Positions 41,416-56,573 of a stretch of DNA of 64,000 bases are shown here, piece after piece. A program made the position numbers and the translations under genes. The notes below the pieces were generated by a model. That model worked only from the letters and a program-made list of their open reading frames with translations. It was not told the origin of the DNA and ran no database searches. Numbering within the stretch: the first letter of the stretch is position 1; every line of letters starts with the position of its first letter. This DNA is from Gracilaria gracilis. Lineage: Eukaryota; Rhodophyta; Florideophyceae; Gracilariales; Gracilariaceae. The stretch is from positions 1-64,000 of the forward strand of contig JARGSG010000235.1 in the NCBI GenBank assembly GCA_030374805.1, written 5' to 3'.

Positions 41416-44400
41416 TCAGAAAAACTTGGTGTATTTCCTTCTTATGGTGGGCTCTTTCGGTACATTTTTATTTTTTGGAAGTGTAAGAGACATAGCAACG
41501 GAGACTGGGAGTGTGCTCGCACTCGGTTCTAGACTGCTGGTATCCATCATGTCTATGAGGTTTGTTGGTGATACAAGAGCTGTCCCAGATAGAAATGCGG
41601 TACTGCTTGGTGCTTCTGACATCATTTCCATTATAACAGAGGGCGCCACGAAATTCCTCTTACTAGACAGCGGTGACGGTGTCGAAATAGAGGATGTCAA
41701 CGGCAGAACTGTAGACGATGCATCAGGTACTGGGATTGTGCTCGCACTCAGTGTCGGACTGCTCATATCTATCAAGTCTATGAAGTTTGCTGATGACATG
41801 AGCGGAGTCTCAGAGGGTAATATAGTTGTGTTAGGCGCTTCAGACATCATTCCCATTGTGTCCGAAGGCGCTATTAAAGCTCTCGTACTCACTGAGGGTG
41901 ATAGCGACAATGTAGGAGTAAAAGATACCAACGGAACCAATGTACTCGGGGTAAATGTGTTCATTTCGAGCGACTCCGGCGGGCTTATAAACGATGTAGA
42001 TGGCATCTCAGAGAATAACACAGCTGGGCTTGGGGCAGATGTTGCCTCCCCCACGTCCAAAGGCACCAAATCACCCCTACTTGGAGTAGGTGTCGCAGAA
42101 GTGCTCTCCTCCGTACCTGGCAAGCTCATTGACGGACTGAGAGAAGTTTCCATGCTGGGTGCAAGAGAGGACATATCCGTCCCGGCCGCCGGACTAGCCG
42201 AAAACATAAAAGGAGTCGCGGTGACATCGACTAGGGCTTCAGTTGTTGTATCCATTGCATTCGAAGGCACAGTTGCACCTCCAGTCTCGACAGAAGGTGA
42301 GAGTGTCGTGTTGGGTGAAATCGATACGAAAGCTGTAGTGGATGCGCTGGGCATTACGAGTGTGCTCACACTCGGCGCCAGAGTGTTTGTATCCAACGAA
42401 TCTGACAGCATTCCTGAGCTTTCACACGGTGCCTCAGAGAGTATTGAAGTGGTTCTCGGTGTCTCTGAGATCGCTTCCATGACATCCGAGGGTAACAGCA
42501 AACCTCTATTACTTGGAAACGGAGAGGGGGTTGGAGTCGAGGATATCAGCAAAACTATTGTAGCTGACGCACTTGAAATTGGGTCCTCGCTCGCATTCGG
42601 TGTATTCGGCGCTCCTCATGAAGATTCCGATGGACTCGTCATTATTCCAATTGATGCTCTCACACTCGGTGTCACGAGAAGATTATCCGATAAGCTCATT
42701 GACGGACTAGACGACATGCCCATACCAGGTTCGGTTGATGGCGCACCCGTCCCTTCAACAATGCTTGGTGAGAACACGAACGGCTTGGCTGTGTTAGGTG
42801 GCTCTGATGTCGTTTCAGGCCCATCCGGCGTCGCAGTCTCATCCCTCTCACTCGCAGAAGGCGAAGGTGTCGGAGTAGATGAAATCAACATAATCAACGT
42901 AGCAGAGCTGGAGGAGGTACTTGGTGTGGGGGTGATCACCTGCAATAGGTCCACCTGGCTTTCTGACGAAGGCAAGGGTGTTCCCGAAAGCGGAATGCTC
43001 GTCGTTATATCGGAAGGCGCAGCCACCTTCATATTACTCGGTGAGGGCGAGAGTGACCGAGAGGACGATATTGGAGAAGACGATGTGGACGGAGTGGCCC
43101 ATGCTCCAGGAAGTGGCAGTCTGTTGGCTACCGGTGTAGGTTCAATTGTATCCAAGACGTCCGGCATATCTGTTGACGTTACAGAAGGTGTCTCAGATAC
43201 CATAATGGTCGGCGCTTCAGACATCACTTCCATTAAGTCGAAAGGAACAACCTCACTTGTCTTGGTCACAGACAGCGACGGGATCGGGCTAGAAGATATG
43301 AGCAGAACCATCGTAGCCGATGCCCGTGGAATTGCAAGTCCGCTCGCACTCGGGGCAGCCGACGCTCTTTCCAGAGTATCTGATGGACTCACCAAGGCAC
43401 TCATTGTCACCCTCACGCTCGGAGAAGCAGAGGCACTTCCGAAAGCATTTGGAGAGCCCTCTGCCGGACTCGTGGAAATATCTACACTCTGTAGCGGAGA
43501 TTGCACTTCCGTCCCAGCCAAAACGCTTTCTGAAGAAGAAATCGAAGTTGTACTTGAACTCGGGGCGAGCACATTTCTCTCATTCGCTGAAGGCGACGGT
43601 GTGGAAGTAGAGGATATCAACAAAACCATTGCAACCGATGTAGCTGGGATTGGCGCTTGACTCGCATTCGGGGTAGTCGATATTTTTCCAGGAGATCCTG
43701 ATGAACTCACAGAAACTCCTGTTGACGGCCTCATGATGGGAGTCTGTGTACCAGATATACCTCCTAAATCAACTGACAAGGTTACCAACGGGCTCGTAGA
43801 CATTTCTGCACTGGGCACAAGGGACGTTACATCCTTTCCATTCGACGGGCTTGCAGAAGGTGCCAATAAAATGGTTGAGCTCGGTGCAGCTGATGTGCTT
43901 TCTGTTACATCGGACGGAGCAATCGCATCTATCACACTCAATGACGGTGAAGGTGTCGGGGTGGCGGACATCATTAGTACAGCTGTGGCTGATGCACTAA
44001 GGATAGGGGGTTTAGCTCGCACTTGCTGTGCGGCTGGCTGTAACAAACGAGATGGAGGGGGTTACCGGTGAAGTAGAAGGTATCCCAGAAAAAGTTAAAG
44101 TTGTGCTTGGTGCATCTGATACCATTTCCATTATGTCAGAAGGAGCGATAAAACTCGTGCACTCGCTGAAGGTGATGGTGTCGGGGTGGAGGAAATCAAA
44201 AAGACTGCTGTCGACGATGCAGTAGAGTTTCCGGGACCGCTCGAACTCGGATCAGTCGAAATTCCGGCAGATCCGAATGGGCTTCGTGAAACTCCCATTG
44301 ACATGCTCACAATCGGAGTAGCAGAAATATTTCCCGAACTAACAGCCATGCTGGCTGACGGGAACACGGAAACAGCAACACTCGGCACAGGAGAGGATAT

Positions 44401-46045
44401 TTTCATTCCTCTCGATGGGCTTGCTGAAGACAGGAGAGATGCACTTGCACTCGGTGTACTGGGGAATATTCCAGACCCATCCGATGGGCTTACTGATGTA
44501 GTTGACAACCCTGTACTCGGCGTTGACGGGATTGTTGGTGACCCCTCTAAGCTGATTGAAGGCCTGGTTGACGTGTCTATGCTAGGTGTAGCAGACGTTA
44601 TTGACGTCGTATCTGAAGGGTTAAGCGTAGCTGTCGTTGACGGACTCACATTGGGTGTGCTGGAGATAAGCCCGACTACATTTAATGGGCTTTCCGAAGG
44701 CTGTGTGGGCGCCATATAAAAGTGACCTCGACTTCGAATGCCTGCTGTGTTGTGGTAACCGCATTTGAGTTCGATGGTGCACCACTTGGTGATAAGCTTG
44801 GCGATGCTAACGGCACGGGAATTGTCGAAGGCCTGGCGGACATTGAGCTTGACACACTGGGAGAGGAAGTTGGTGGAGGGCTCACAACTTGTTCATCACA
44901 GACTAACGCACTGCCATCAGTGCCGTCGTTGATAATACCTCCAATCTCTAGTCGCCTGGAAGACAACACTTCAACAACATTTGCTTGGTCTTCCGAAGCA
45001 GTGCTTGCAAACGACACTCCCAAGTCTATGAAGGCCCCACTCTCCGCATCAAGATACCACACGAAGATATCAGTCAGTCCATCGCTCGTGAGTGTGTTCA
45101 GATCGAATGTACTCCCACTTTGCTCGTCCGTCACAACAAAGCTAGCGTCTAGCGATCCGATCACCACAACAGCTCCAGTAGTCGGATCTATGGAAACGTC
45201 ATCTCCAGTCTGGCTGCTACCTGATCCAGCCAATTGCCTCACCCACGTCAGCTCCGGTTTGGTCAGCAGAAGAATGTCATACCGAAGCACATACGCATGA
45301 AATTCCGATTCAGTAACACTTTGCAAGTCTCCGTTTTGAAGAACGTTTTCAATGCTGGATCCCGTCATAAAGAATGCACTGTTATGGTCAGTAGCCAAGC
45401 CTTCAATCTGCATATTTCCAATAATGCTCCCCCATTCAGTTTGGGCTACAACGGTACTAGTGGAAAGGCTGAACATAAACAATAGCCCTCTCCCAAGAAT
45501 CTGACCCACGGCTACCACAGCTTCCTGGCTCTCAACATATACCATGTCCAGGATGGTAGGCCCACCAGTGACGGACGCAAACGCGCCAGTGGTCTGTACC
45601 TGAACAGTGTGCCTAACCACCAATTCTAGAGATTCCGGTGATATCTCTAGAACCTTGGTTGCATGCACGGCCGTGTTCTGAGAGTTGGGCGGGGAACCGT
45701 ATACAGCAACCAGGAGCGTCCCGTCTGGCTTCTGCGCAATCGCCCCCGCTATGTCGTCAAGCCCGTTGTCCACATCAAACTGAGCCTGTCGAACCAACGT
45801 CCCATCAGCAGGGTCGTACACCACGACGGCGGCGTCCAACGTAGGCACTTCATCTTCTGGAAACGAAAAGTTCCCTTTCGTGGTGCCGGCGGCATATATT
45901 AAACCATCAGACCCAACCAGAACATCATAAAAGATCTCTCGGTTCTGATCATTATCGTCGTTTCCGGTTGCCGATCCAGCTGAGCTCGTCCACGCAAACG
46001 AGCAGTCAGTACTCTTTTTCGCAATGAAAAAAGTTGGAGTCTATA
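41416..46045 (-). pseudogene. Beta-propeller plus Ser/Thr/Pro-repeat surface protein, broken
   Basis: The N-terminal 400 residues (46045 to about 44790) resemble SBBP-type beta-propeller repeats (FYDVLVGSDGLIYAAGTTKG, then GDDVSIDPTTGAVVVIGSLD). They are followed by about 1,100 residues of mucin-like repeats rich in Ser, Thr and Pro, with recurring ISSTPTPSPS, APSDxMExxSEAP and PSxSxSPSMSL elements. Such proteins are expected to be secreted, glycosylated and wall- or surface-bound. No start codon is visible: the frame opens after a stop at about 46043, suggesting an upstream exon. Breaks are a frame change near 44700, frameshifts near 44155 and 44015, and an in-frame TGA near 42614. Sequence between the breaks keeps the repeat pattern, so the damage is recent or due to assembly error in repeats. 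Confidence 0.7.
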
Positions 46046-46477
46046 TTCCCAGCGTAATAGCTGGTTTCTTCCACATCCTTTGCTATCGAAAATACTTCTG
46101 TCTAGGACTCACAGTAAGTGAAGAGAACGATGGAAACCAATACCAACCAAAGGCTTTTCGTAGCCATGCCTGGGCCCCACATGCGAATAGTCGTATTCCC
46201 TTTCCACACAAGAGGCAACCAAACCCGTCTCCCGACTAGAAAGGGAATGACGTATGGTTCAAGAGACGCTTAAAGGCCAGCCGGAATGAAGACAACTACA
46301 GAGTTTTGAAACTTCCAAAGCGATGAAAACCAATAATATCAGTCGCGATGAACCGGGAGAGTGACAGGACGGAACTGACAAAGGTAATCTATATCCCATT
46401 GCTCTGGAAATGTTCTGCGCTACCACCGTCGGAACGTGACCGTGCTTCAGATTCAGGGACGGTGGTCGTCCTTCGTT
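46046..46477. other. Intergenic, no gene seen
   Basis: It could contain a first exon of the beta-propeller/mucin gene, but no signal peptide with a clear splice site was found. Confidence 0.3.
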
Positions 46478-46985
46478 TCAATTCATCCGCAACACAATGG
46501 AACGCACCAGAATGCATAAAGATCCCAGTAAGTGCCACTTTCTTGAACAATTCCATCGCCAACGAAAGAGATGGAACTGGAGCCACGAACAGTGCTTAGA
46601 CGATGTGCAATTGTAATTTGTTGTGCGGCCGATAGAGGCTTTCTCCAGAGCGTTTTGAACAATGCTCTCACTCCTGGAGTTTAAACTCGCAGTAGACTCA
46701 TCAAGAATTAGAATCTTCGGATTGCGTACTATTGCTCGCGCAATGCATATTCTCTGCTTCTGACCGCCACTAAGCAATGCACCACGTTCACCAAGGACAG
46801 TGTCGTATCCATCAGGCAGTTTCGAAATGAACGCATGGGCGTTACCAACCTTTGCAGCCTCAAAAATGTGATCGTCAGTGACTTGACGTGGTACCACGGT
46901 CCTCTTCCCAGACTTTGGGTCGGTAGAAAACTCCACTTCTGCACCGAGTGCAATGTTTTCCTTGATGGAGAGCCTGAACACGCAC
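46478..46985 (-). pseudogene. ABC transporter ATP-binding domain fragment (ABCB/MDR type)
   Basis: The fragment begins [13 protein letters not shown], passes through the signature [15 protein letters not shown] and Walker [13 protein letters not shown], and after a frameshift near 46600 ends with the H-loop and D-loop region ([10 protein letters not shown], then [11 protein letters not shown]). Walker A and all membrane segments are missing. It is a piece of a multidrug-resistance-type exporter left without its body. The neighbouring ADH and NB-ARC fragments suggest a local patchwork of gene pieces. Confidence 0.85.
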
Positions 46986-47067
46986 GTAGGGAGCTTGTCT
47001 CCAACTTATTATAAGATGAGTCAGAATACCAACGGTTGTACCTGTCTCATGATGATCATGAAAGTGT

Positions 47068-47136
47068 AATCCTGTCGCAACAGCGAGCGAAATCCTGTCG
47101 CAACAGCGAGCGAATTCCTGCCGCAACAGCGAGCGT
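47068..47136. repeat. Three tandem copies of a 22-23-bp unit
   Basis: The unit aatcctgtcgcaacagcgagc occurs three times with small changes. It lies next to the ABC fragment. The following stretch, to 47950, shows no gene. Confidence 0.8.
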
Positions 47137-47715
47137 AATCACAGCGTAGCCACGCAGGCGGCTAGCAATACGCGTTCCTCGAAAATCTATTATTGAACTT
47201 ACAAGTGGCAAAGTGGAAACGTGTCAAGTTATTAACGCAACGAAAGGAGAATACAGGTCACTACACAATACTAGCTGAGAGCAATCAAGTTATTGCAATT
47301 TTTGGGGCACGGGTAGCAATCCCGCTGCCGCCGCCGAGACAGTAATGAGGGCCACTCGGGGCTCCTTTCGTTGGCGTGTTATGGCAATCTACGTCATAAT
47401 GACACGCTGACCCCCTAGCGCTGCTCCCAGTAGCAGGACGGAACCCCTACAATCGCGCCGAGGGCGGCAGATTCGGGGTTGATCATTCCCCGCCACCGCC
47501 CTGAAGACGAAAGCAAAGGTGGCAAATGGTTGGGGCGCTGGGGTTTTTATAGGGCGCGGAGGTTTTCAATATGACCGTTTATAAGTTTTTCCCGTTGACC
47601 TTGCGCTTCGGTTGGTCGCTGCTGTGAATGGCGTGCGCTTGCATCGTGCGAATGTGTAACAGCCACCTGTACGTGCCATGCTCTTCAAGCCTCAGGCGCT
47701 GGCCTCGGGCGCTCA

Positions 47716-47907
<192 letters not shown>

Positions 47908-47950
47908 TCAGAGTTCTGGACAAGGTATCTACAACTTGTCGCGAATATGT

Positions 47951-50690
<2,740 letters not shown>

Positions 50691-52308
50691 GCCGCATCCG
50701 GCGCCGCCGCCCGGCCCATGGGGCTCGAGGAGAATTGAGCTCGAGCTCAGCGACTCGCAACAGCACCGTCTGTGGCTCGGCATAGCAGATGCTGCTGCGT
50801 CTTACCGCACCTACAAGCTCGGCTTCTTTTACAAACCTCACCGTGGCCGTGGCCTTCGATTCTCTCAGGTGCAGTAAACGATCAGCCAAGCCCTTCTTTC
50901 GGTGTCTTGTCCTGTAGTAGCTATTAGACTGCCGAAACTAAAGGTCATGACGGCCATGCAGTGCACAGCTTCTCACTGAGAACCTCTTCCTCCATGCCTG
51001 CACAGCGAACGCCACCGTGGATTCTTATATCAACTGTCGAGTGCATCTGTCGGGGCTTGTAAAGTTGGAGACCGTGCAAGTGCCACTGAAATGCAAACTG
51101 CGATAAACGGGTTTCGAACTGAAATGGTCGTTGCTGTTTATCAACAAGGCTGTCATGGTCGATGGCTCGATCAACGTTATGGGATATGGATACTATGGTC
51201 ATAATACTACTTCGATAGAGGATTAACTCCCAGTTGCCAATGAGTTGCCTTAGAGCAGACAGTGCGAAACGTGCAACGCCCATGAAGTCAACAACTAACT
51301 GAGCGCCCATGGTATTTCACAGCAAATGGCTTTACACAATGCCGCTCGAAGCACTAGCTCTCTTGGTGCTGACCCGCGAGAAAAAGAGGGAGTCGACAGA
51401 ACCCTACAACTGGTCCATACGAGCTCCAACTTGTAGAAGCGGCGACTCTCGGTGCGGCTGGCAACACGGCCGCCGCCACGCGACCGCGAGCGCGCCCCGC
51501 GCATCTTGCGGCCGGGTGTGGAAGCGGCGCGGGATGCAAACACTCCGTCTGGCACACGGCGAGCACCGAGACGTCTGCGTACCGCCGTCCACCCGTTGCG
51601 TTTCACACAGTCGTGTCGTGAAGCGCGCCGAGCTCACCAGCGCGACATGCTCGTGCACGTCTTGGCCAGATGAAACCGCGGCATGCATCATGCAAGCAAA
51701 CAAGCGCAACGTTGAGCGCGAGGGCTCACACAGCGGGTGAACGGTTTATTCAGGCGGATTTCCATAACGGGCGAAACTGAGCCTGCTCAGTTGCAGGAGA
51801 CGGTGTTAGAATCACTCTCAGCGCTCTAAAGCTCAAGTCATCGAGACGTTTGCCAACGCGGAGTCTGCGCTGGCGATGGGCGTCTCGCCGGGCGAGACTT
51901 CGGTGGCCACCATGTGCGCGACGGGCGACGGCGAGCGGCAACTCTGCGACGCCTACGCCGCGGCGAGTCTGCGGCTCGCCACAGCGCGCACACATGGCCG
52001 CGTGGCGGCGCTGTCGAACTGACTCATATGTGGCGCTTCGGGTTCGTATGTACACGTGGACATAAAGAAAAAGATGTTCGATTTGAGTAAAATGGTGGAA
52101 GACCTTTCTGGTTCTCCGTCCGACCTTCTCCGCCAAGCGGCACCCAGCCTTCCCCATGGTGGTCCCTCGACGACGTCCCCTGGAGCGCCGCGCTATACAA
52201 ATTGCGCTGCAAAGAACGGTGTCGGGAAGTGCCACCATGAGAGCTACCTGTAAGAGGTGCAACTAGGGCACTAATATAGCTGCATCCATTGTAGCTCTAT
52301 CCGGCTGG
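50691..52308. other. GC-rich intergenic region, no clear gene
   Basis: A short plus-strand frame ending at 50877 reads protein-like (RLWLGIADAAASYRTYKLGF) and might be a C-terminal exon of something unknown. The rest shows only compositional ORFs. Confidence 0.3.
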
Positions 52309-53903
52309 GTGGACCGTCGCGAATTTGCTATACCGCAGTTGGTAATGCTACTTCACAAAGTATTGAACGAGAGCGGGCTTTATTCAGAGGCTGTGGAGCT
52401 GTTAAACATTGTGGCTGCTGAGGAATTTAACTTCTACGACGGCTTTGGTCCCGCAGAAACAAGGGCGTTCCTAGCAAAGGTCGCTCGAACGAAGACCAAT
52501 GTATGCAACTGTCACAAGCGGTTCCGAACGCTACTGTGTTCAATCGAGTGCAGCGAGCGAACCAAATCTTGACCGAGGTGGAGGGCATCGAGAGAGATTT
52601 TGCTTGTTTTGCTCCTGTTGAAGAAAGGAATCGAATGACGAGAGTGCAGGCGGGTGAAGCTGCGTCTCAAAGTGAACCAAACTTCAGAAACCGTGGCACT
52701 GTTCCGACCAACCCTCCAAGACTCAGTCTGGACTACAATTCGTCAGATACATTCGAGGGCAGGCTGAAGAAAGCTGTTCTAAAACCGTCCGAAGCTAAGA
52801 TTGTGGCGGTTGTGGCTGCTGGTCGAGGTGGAGTAGAGAAGACCGGTGCGCTTCGGGGCTTGAAAGATGTTGAGAGTGTCCAATCGAGGTTCCCGGATGG
52901 TGTGCAGTTCATTAGTCTTGGCAAAGATGCTGGAATTGATGTACTGATTCAGGAGATATCCGGCGTTGTTAAGGAGACGAGAAATGGACCGCTTGGAAGC
53001 GCCATAGGCCGTGCGAAGCAGTGACAAGAAGCTGTGGATGAGGCACGCAGATCGTTGGCTCGTCACAAATACCTATTTTTTTGTTGACGATGTGTAGCAA
53101 GCTTCAAATGGATTTGATGCTGGTACGTTCTTGGTGTTGGCTGGTATGATTGACCGAGACAGCCCCCTTGCATACATAACGAGGGAGAAAAAACTTGCGG
53201 ACGCGGCTGACGAACGCATATCGTATGGGCCAAGGAAAGCTGATGCATCGCGAGATATGTTTGTGAAGCACTCAGAGATGGAACGCTGTAAACTGAGAAG
53301 AAGGTAAACACGGACGCATTGGAGAAGATACTGGAAGCATCTGGAGGTGTGCCTTTACTGCTGGCTGTCACTGGTTCAGGTGTTCAACAGTACTTGTCAT
53401 TATTGAAGGGACCCAGAGAAGATGCTCTGCATCTGTACAATGATAAGCTGCAGAGGTAACCCAATACGATGATTGAATGCAACGTTGAGGGGTATGGACT
53501 GGTGAGGAATGTGACAAACGCATCTATCTCGGTACTAGAGCTTCGTTGGGAGAAGGGGGTAAAGCAGGGGAGGTTTCCTTTGTGCATTCGAGAGATGCCT
53601 CGATCTCTGTGCGTACTTCAGAAACAGCAAGAGGTGCCCGTGTCGATGCTTCGACGGCTATGGGGGTTGAGAGAGAAAACGAGCGCTATGGAAGTGATGA
53701 AAGCGCTGAATTCGGTTGCAGTTGTGGGTGTGACGATTCCCGAGAACAAGGAAGAACTCAGTTCGGTGTTGCGTGTGCATGATGACACTATTGACACGCT
53801 CTCAGTCAGTGAGAGTAATGAGAAGCAACGCCACTTGAAGCGCGTGTTGGACAGCTACTGTAATGGTAGTGGTGATTTTGTTGCATGTGGAGCGAACAAA
53901 GTT
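52309..53903 (+). pseudogene. NB-ARC protein, copy 2, broken
   Basis: This is the same gene family as the copy at 48.4-50.7 kb and retains more of the N-terminus (a helical region about 52340-52640, VLNESGLYSEAVELLNIV). The P-loop is GRGGVEKT at 52821-52844. A TGA at 53022 follows GRAKQ where copy 1 continues in frame, and the later parts (RNBS-B, GLPL-like GVPLLLAVTG, helical arm) are spread over other frames. There are no WD repeats: homology to copy 1 ends at about 53903, where DNA ligase sequence begins. Confidence 0.8.
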
Positions 53904-55260
53904 CGAGGGGATACGATTTTGTGATGAAGTGTACTATGCAGACGACCCGAAGCCTTGCATTTCAGATCAAGAGTACGATGAACTTGTCCTTCACCTTCTT
54001 GAGCTCGTGAGATGCTTTCCGGAAATCACTCGCGATGATTCTCCGAGTCAAACAGTGGGACATGGAGCAGCCGCCGGCGCAACAAAGCTTGCTCTCGAAA
54101 ACGAAGTTGCCGAAAGGGGTTACGTTGATGCTCAAGACTCATTCTTTGCTACGGTCCCAGTCACTGCGAAGCGCTTCGCACAATGCAGGCATAGCGCTTT
54201 AATGCTTTCCTTGGACAATGAATACACACGTGCAGACTTAACCGCTTTCGTCAACCGAGCGTTAGAGGCCCATTCAGAGATTTCCGCCGAGCTGAAGATT
54301 GACGGCGTCGCATTATCACTCGAATATCAAGATAGGGAGCTTTGTCGAGCGTTGACGAGGGGGACCGGGAGGGTTGGGGATGACATAATTGAGAACGTTA
54401 GAGCATCTCTTGTAGGAAGAGGAGTTTTAAATAACATTTATGACACCACCGCTCCAGACTTTCTGATTGTTCGCGGCGAAGTGTACAGTACAAGAGAAGA
54501 CTTCGATGAAGTGAATGATTCTCTTGAAAGATAATGCAGCAATCCACGAAATGCGGCTGCAGGTGCCCTGAAGCACAAGAATCCTCGTGAAGGAAAGGAA
54601 AGACGGCTTCGATTCATTGCATATGAGTGCTTAACAAGAAGCCATAAAGAAGAGAAAGCAGAAGGAGATGGTCGAGTCACTGCAGTCGTACACGAAACTC
54701 TTAACACTTTTGGTAGTCAGGCCGAGACGTTGTCCAAGCTATCTGGATGGGGCTTTGGTACCATGCCTAGATGCAAAACGTGTGCTGATATAAGTGAAGC
54801 GGAAGCGTTTGCGATTCAAATTGAAGAAGAAAGACCTCAACTACCCATGGAGGTCGACGGTATTGTCTTCAATTTTAACGATTCACGAGCGCGTGAAATG
54901 GCTGGTCATACAGCTCGCGCCCCAAGAGGTGCGATTGCATATAAGTTCTCTGCTCAATCCAGGGTCACAAGGCTCAATGACGTGGTAATGAAGGTTTCAC
55001 GAGGTGACCTTATCACCCCAGTAGCCATTCTTGAACCTGTAAGGATTAGAGGTGCCTTGATGTCGAGAGCAACTCATCACAATGTCCATGAAGTTAAGCG
55101 GCTGGGGATAGCAATTGGGGACATGGTTCGAATAGAAAGAGGTAGTGACGTTATCCCTAAAGTGATTCAAGTTGAGACGCGCCTTGATGATCCAGGCAGA
55201 ACGGAAGTAACTGCCCCTTCTCATTGTCCGTCTTGTGGGGCAGATCTTAAGCATGCTTGA
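53904..55260 (+). pseudogene. ligA: NAD+-dependent DNA ligase (bacterial LigA type), fragment
   Basis: It matches bacterial NAD+-dependent DNA ligase, which seals nicks using NAD+. The order is: domain Ia (PCISDQEYDELVLHLLEL), the adenylation domain with catalytic Lys in AELKIDGVALSL (Lys codon 54295-54297), GTGRVGDD, LIVRGEVY, then NPRNAAAGAL and EVDGIVF, and the OB fold (ITPVAILEPVRI, then SRATHHNVHEV and GSDVIPKV). It stops in the zinc finger (CPSCGADLKHA); the helix-hairpin-helix and BRCT domains are absent. A TAA at 54532 and a frame change before NPRNAAAG break it. Eukaryotic nuclear genomes normally use ATP-dependent ligases, so this implies transfer from a bacterium, virus or organelle, or contamination at the assembly level. 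Confidence 0.85.
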
Positions 55261-56573
55261 GCAGGCATGTGTTTGTACAATGTGAAATACGAAATGCATC
55301 GCTCCCATAACGATGACGCAATGATAGATACTGGCCTAAAACGTTTTCGCATTTTCCGAAGAAAGAGAACGATTTACATGAGTCATTCTCACGTATTTTC
55401 GCAATAGGAAACCACAGGGAACTTAGGACCACAGTAAAGAAGAAGAAGAATGATAGAAGGATAGCTTCCTTGTAGTATACTATACTCATTCGATAGTATT
55501 TGTTACGAATAATCTTTCACAACTGCAGCCCTTTAACATTCGCCATAGATTCAAGATACTGCTCACAACCTAGAGTAAATAGTCAAGTAAAAAGAGATCA
55601 ATTCTCATATTACGTATTACGAAGTTGATAGTGATGATGATAGTGGTTACAGTTGCACTGAGATCAAGATCAACGGAAGATTGTGTTTTCTGAGATACGG
55701 GCGCTAGAGCTGGTGCCTGCAAGTTCGAGAATGGGATGAATGGGATAGTGACGCTTGCATTGAGGCACGGATGACCAAGGGGAGTAGGGCGCAAAAGTCT
55801 TCCCAAACCAAGTACGTTCAATCTATTGAACAATATGTCTTGTAGTGGTCTATCGTATTCAGGAAAACAACCCGGTCCTGCTGCGCATAACGGTGGTGTA
55901 GCGTGCCTGTTAGTTCCATGCTTCAACAGAGTTAGCGCTCATACCGTTGTAGTAGCCACACTGTACTTTCCTATCTTCCATACTTCAAGCCCGTATGAGT
56001 CTGGAGAAATTGTCAGAATGATCGCTACCTGCCGCGTAGTTCAGGAAACAAGCAGGTTGGGTTGAGCCTCATCCCGTTATTTGAGAGCCCCACCTTTGTT
56101 TAGTATCCAAGTACCGGCTGCCAAGCGAATTTAACGGGCGGTAGTCTGGATGCTCGCACGGAGAATTTAGCATTATTAGAACATGTTCCGAAGCTTGTTG
56201 GTTGGGGGATATATAATATATGACTCAAAGTTGAAGGTGATAGGACCCGCCGACGGTCGTCTTCGATTCAGCTGTCGCAAGTTGACCACCTCTAGGAATG
56301 GTCGTATTGCTCCAGATTACAACACGCCGTGACTCATGAGAGGAACCCATTTGCAAGTTAAAACGTTAATTCTGCAAGCTGTTGATCCTGATAAGACGAT
56401 TAGTGCAACAATGCAAGAATGATTTCATATGGGGCTTTTAGTGGAAAGATTACGGATGACCAGAAGCTCATTGCAAGCCAATGAAGCGGTCTGCGCGACA
56501 CAGTGTCATTTGGAATTGAGAAAAGCAGGGCCCTGCAGCTCTGCACCATTCGTATAGTCAGTTGGTGTGGCTA
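55261..56573. other. Intergenic, no gene seen
   Basis: About 1.3 kb between the ligase fragment and the 3' end of BUB3. Nothing protein-like was recognised. Confidence 0.45.

Noticed and set aside
41426..44719. Long plus-strand frames (up to 744 aa) opposite the mucin-like gene
   Set aside because: Mirror frames of a Ser/Thr/Pro repeat; the minus strand has the normal repeat-protein composition and connects to the propeller part.
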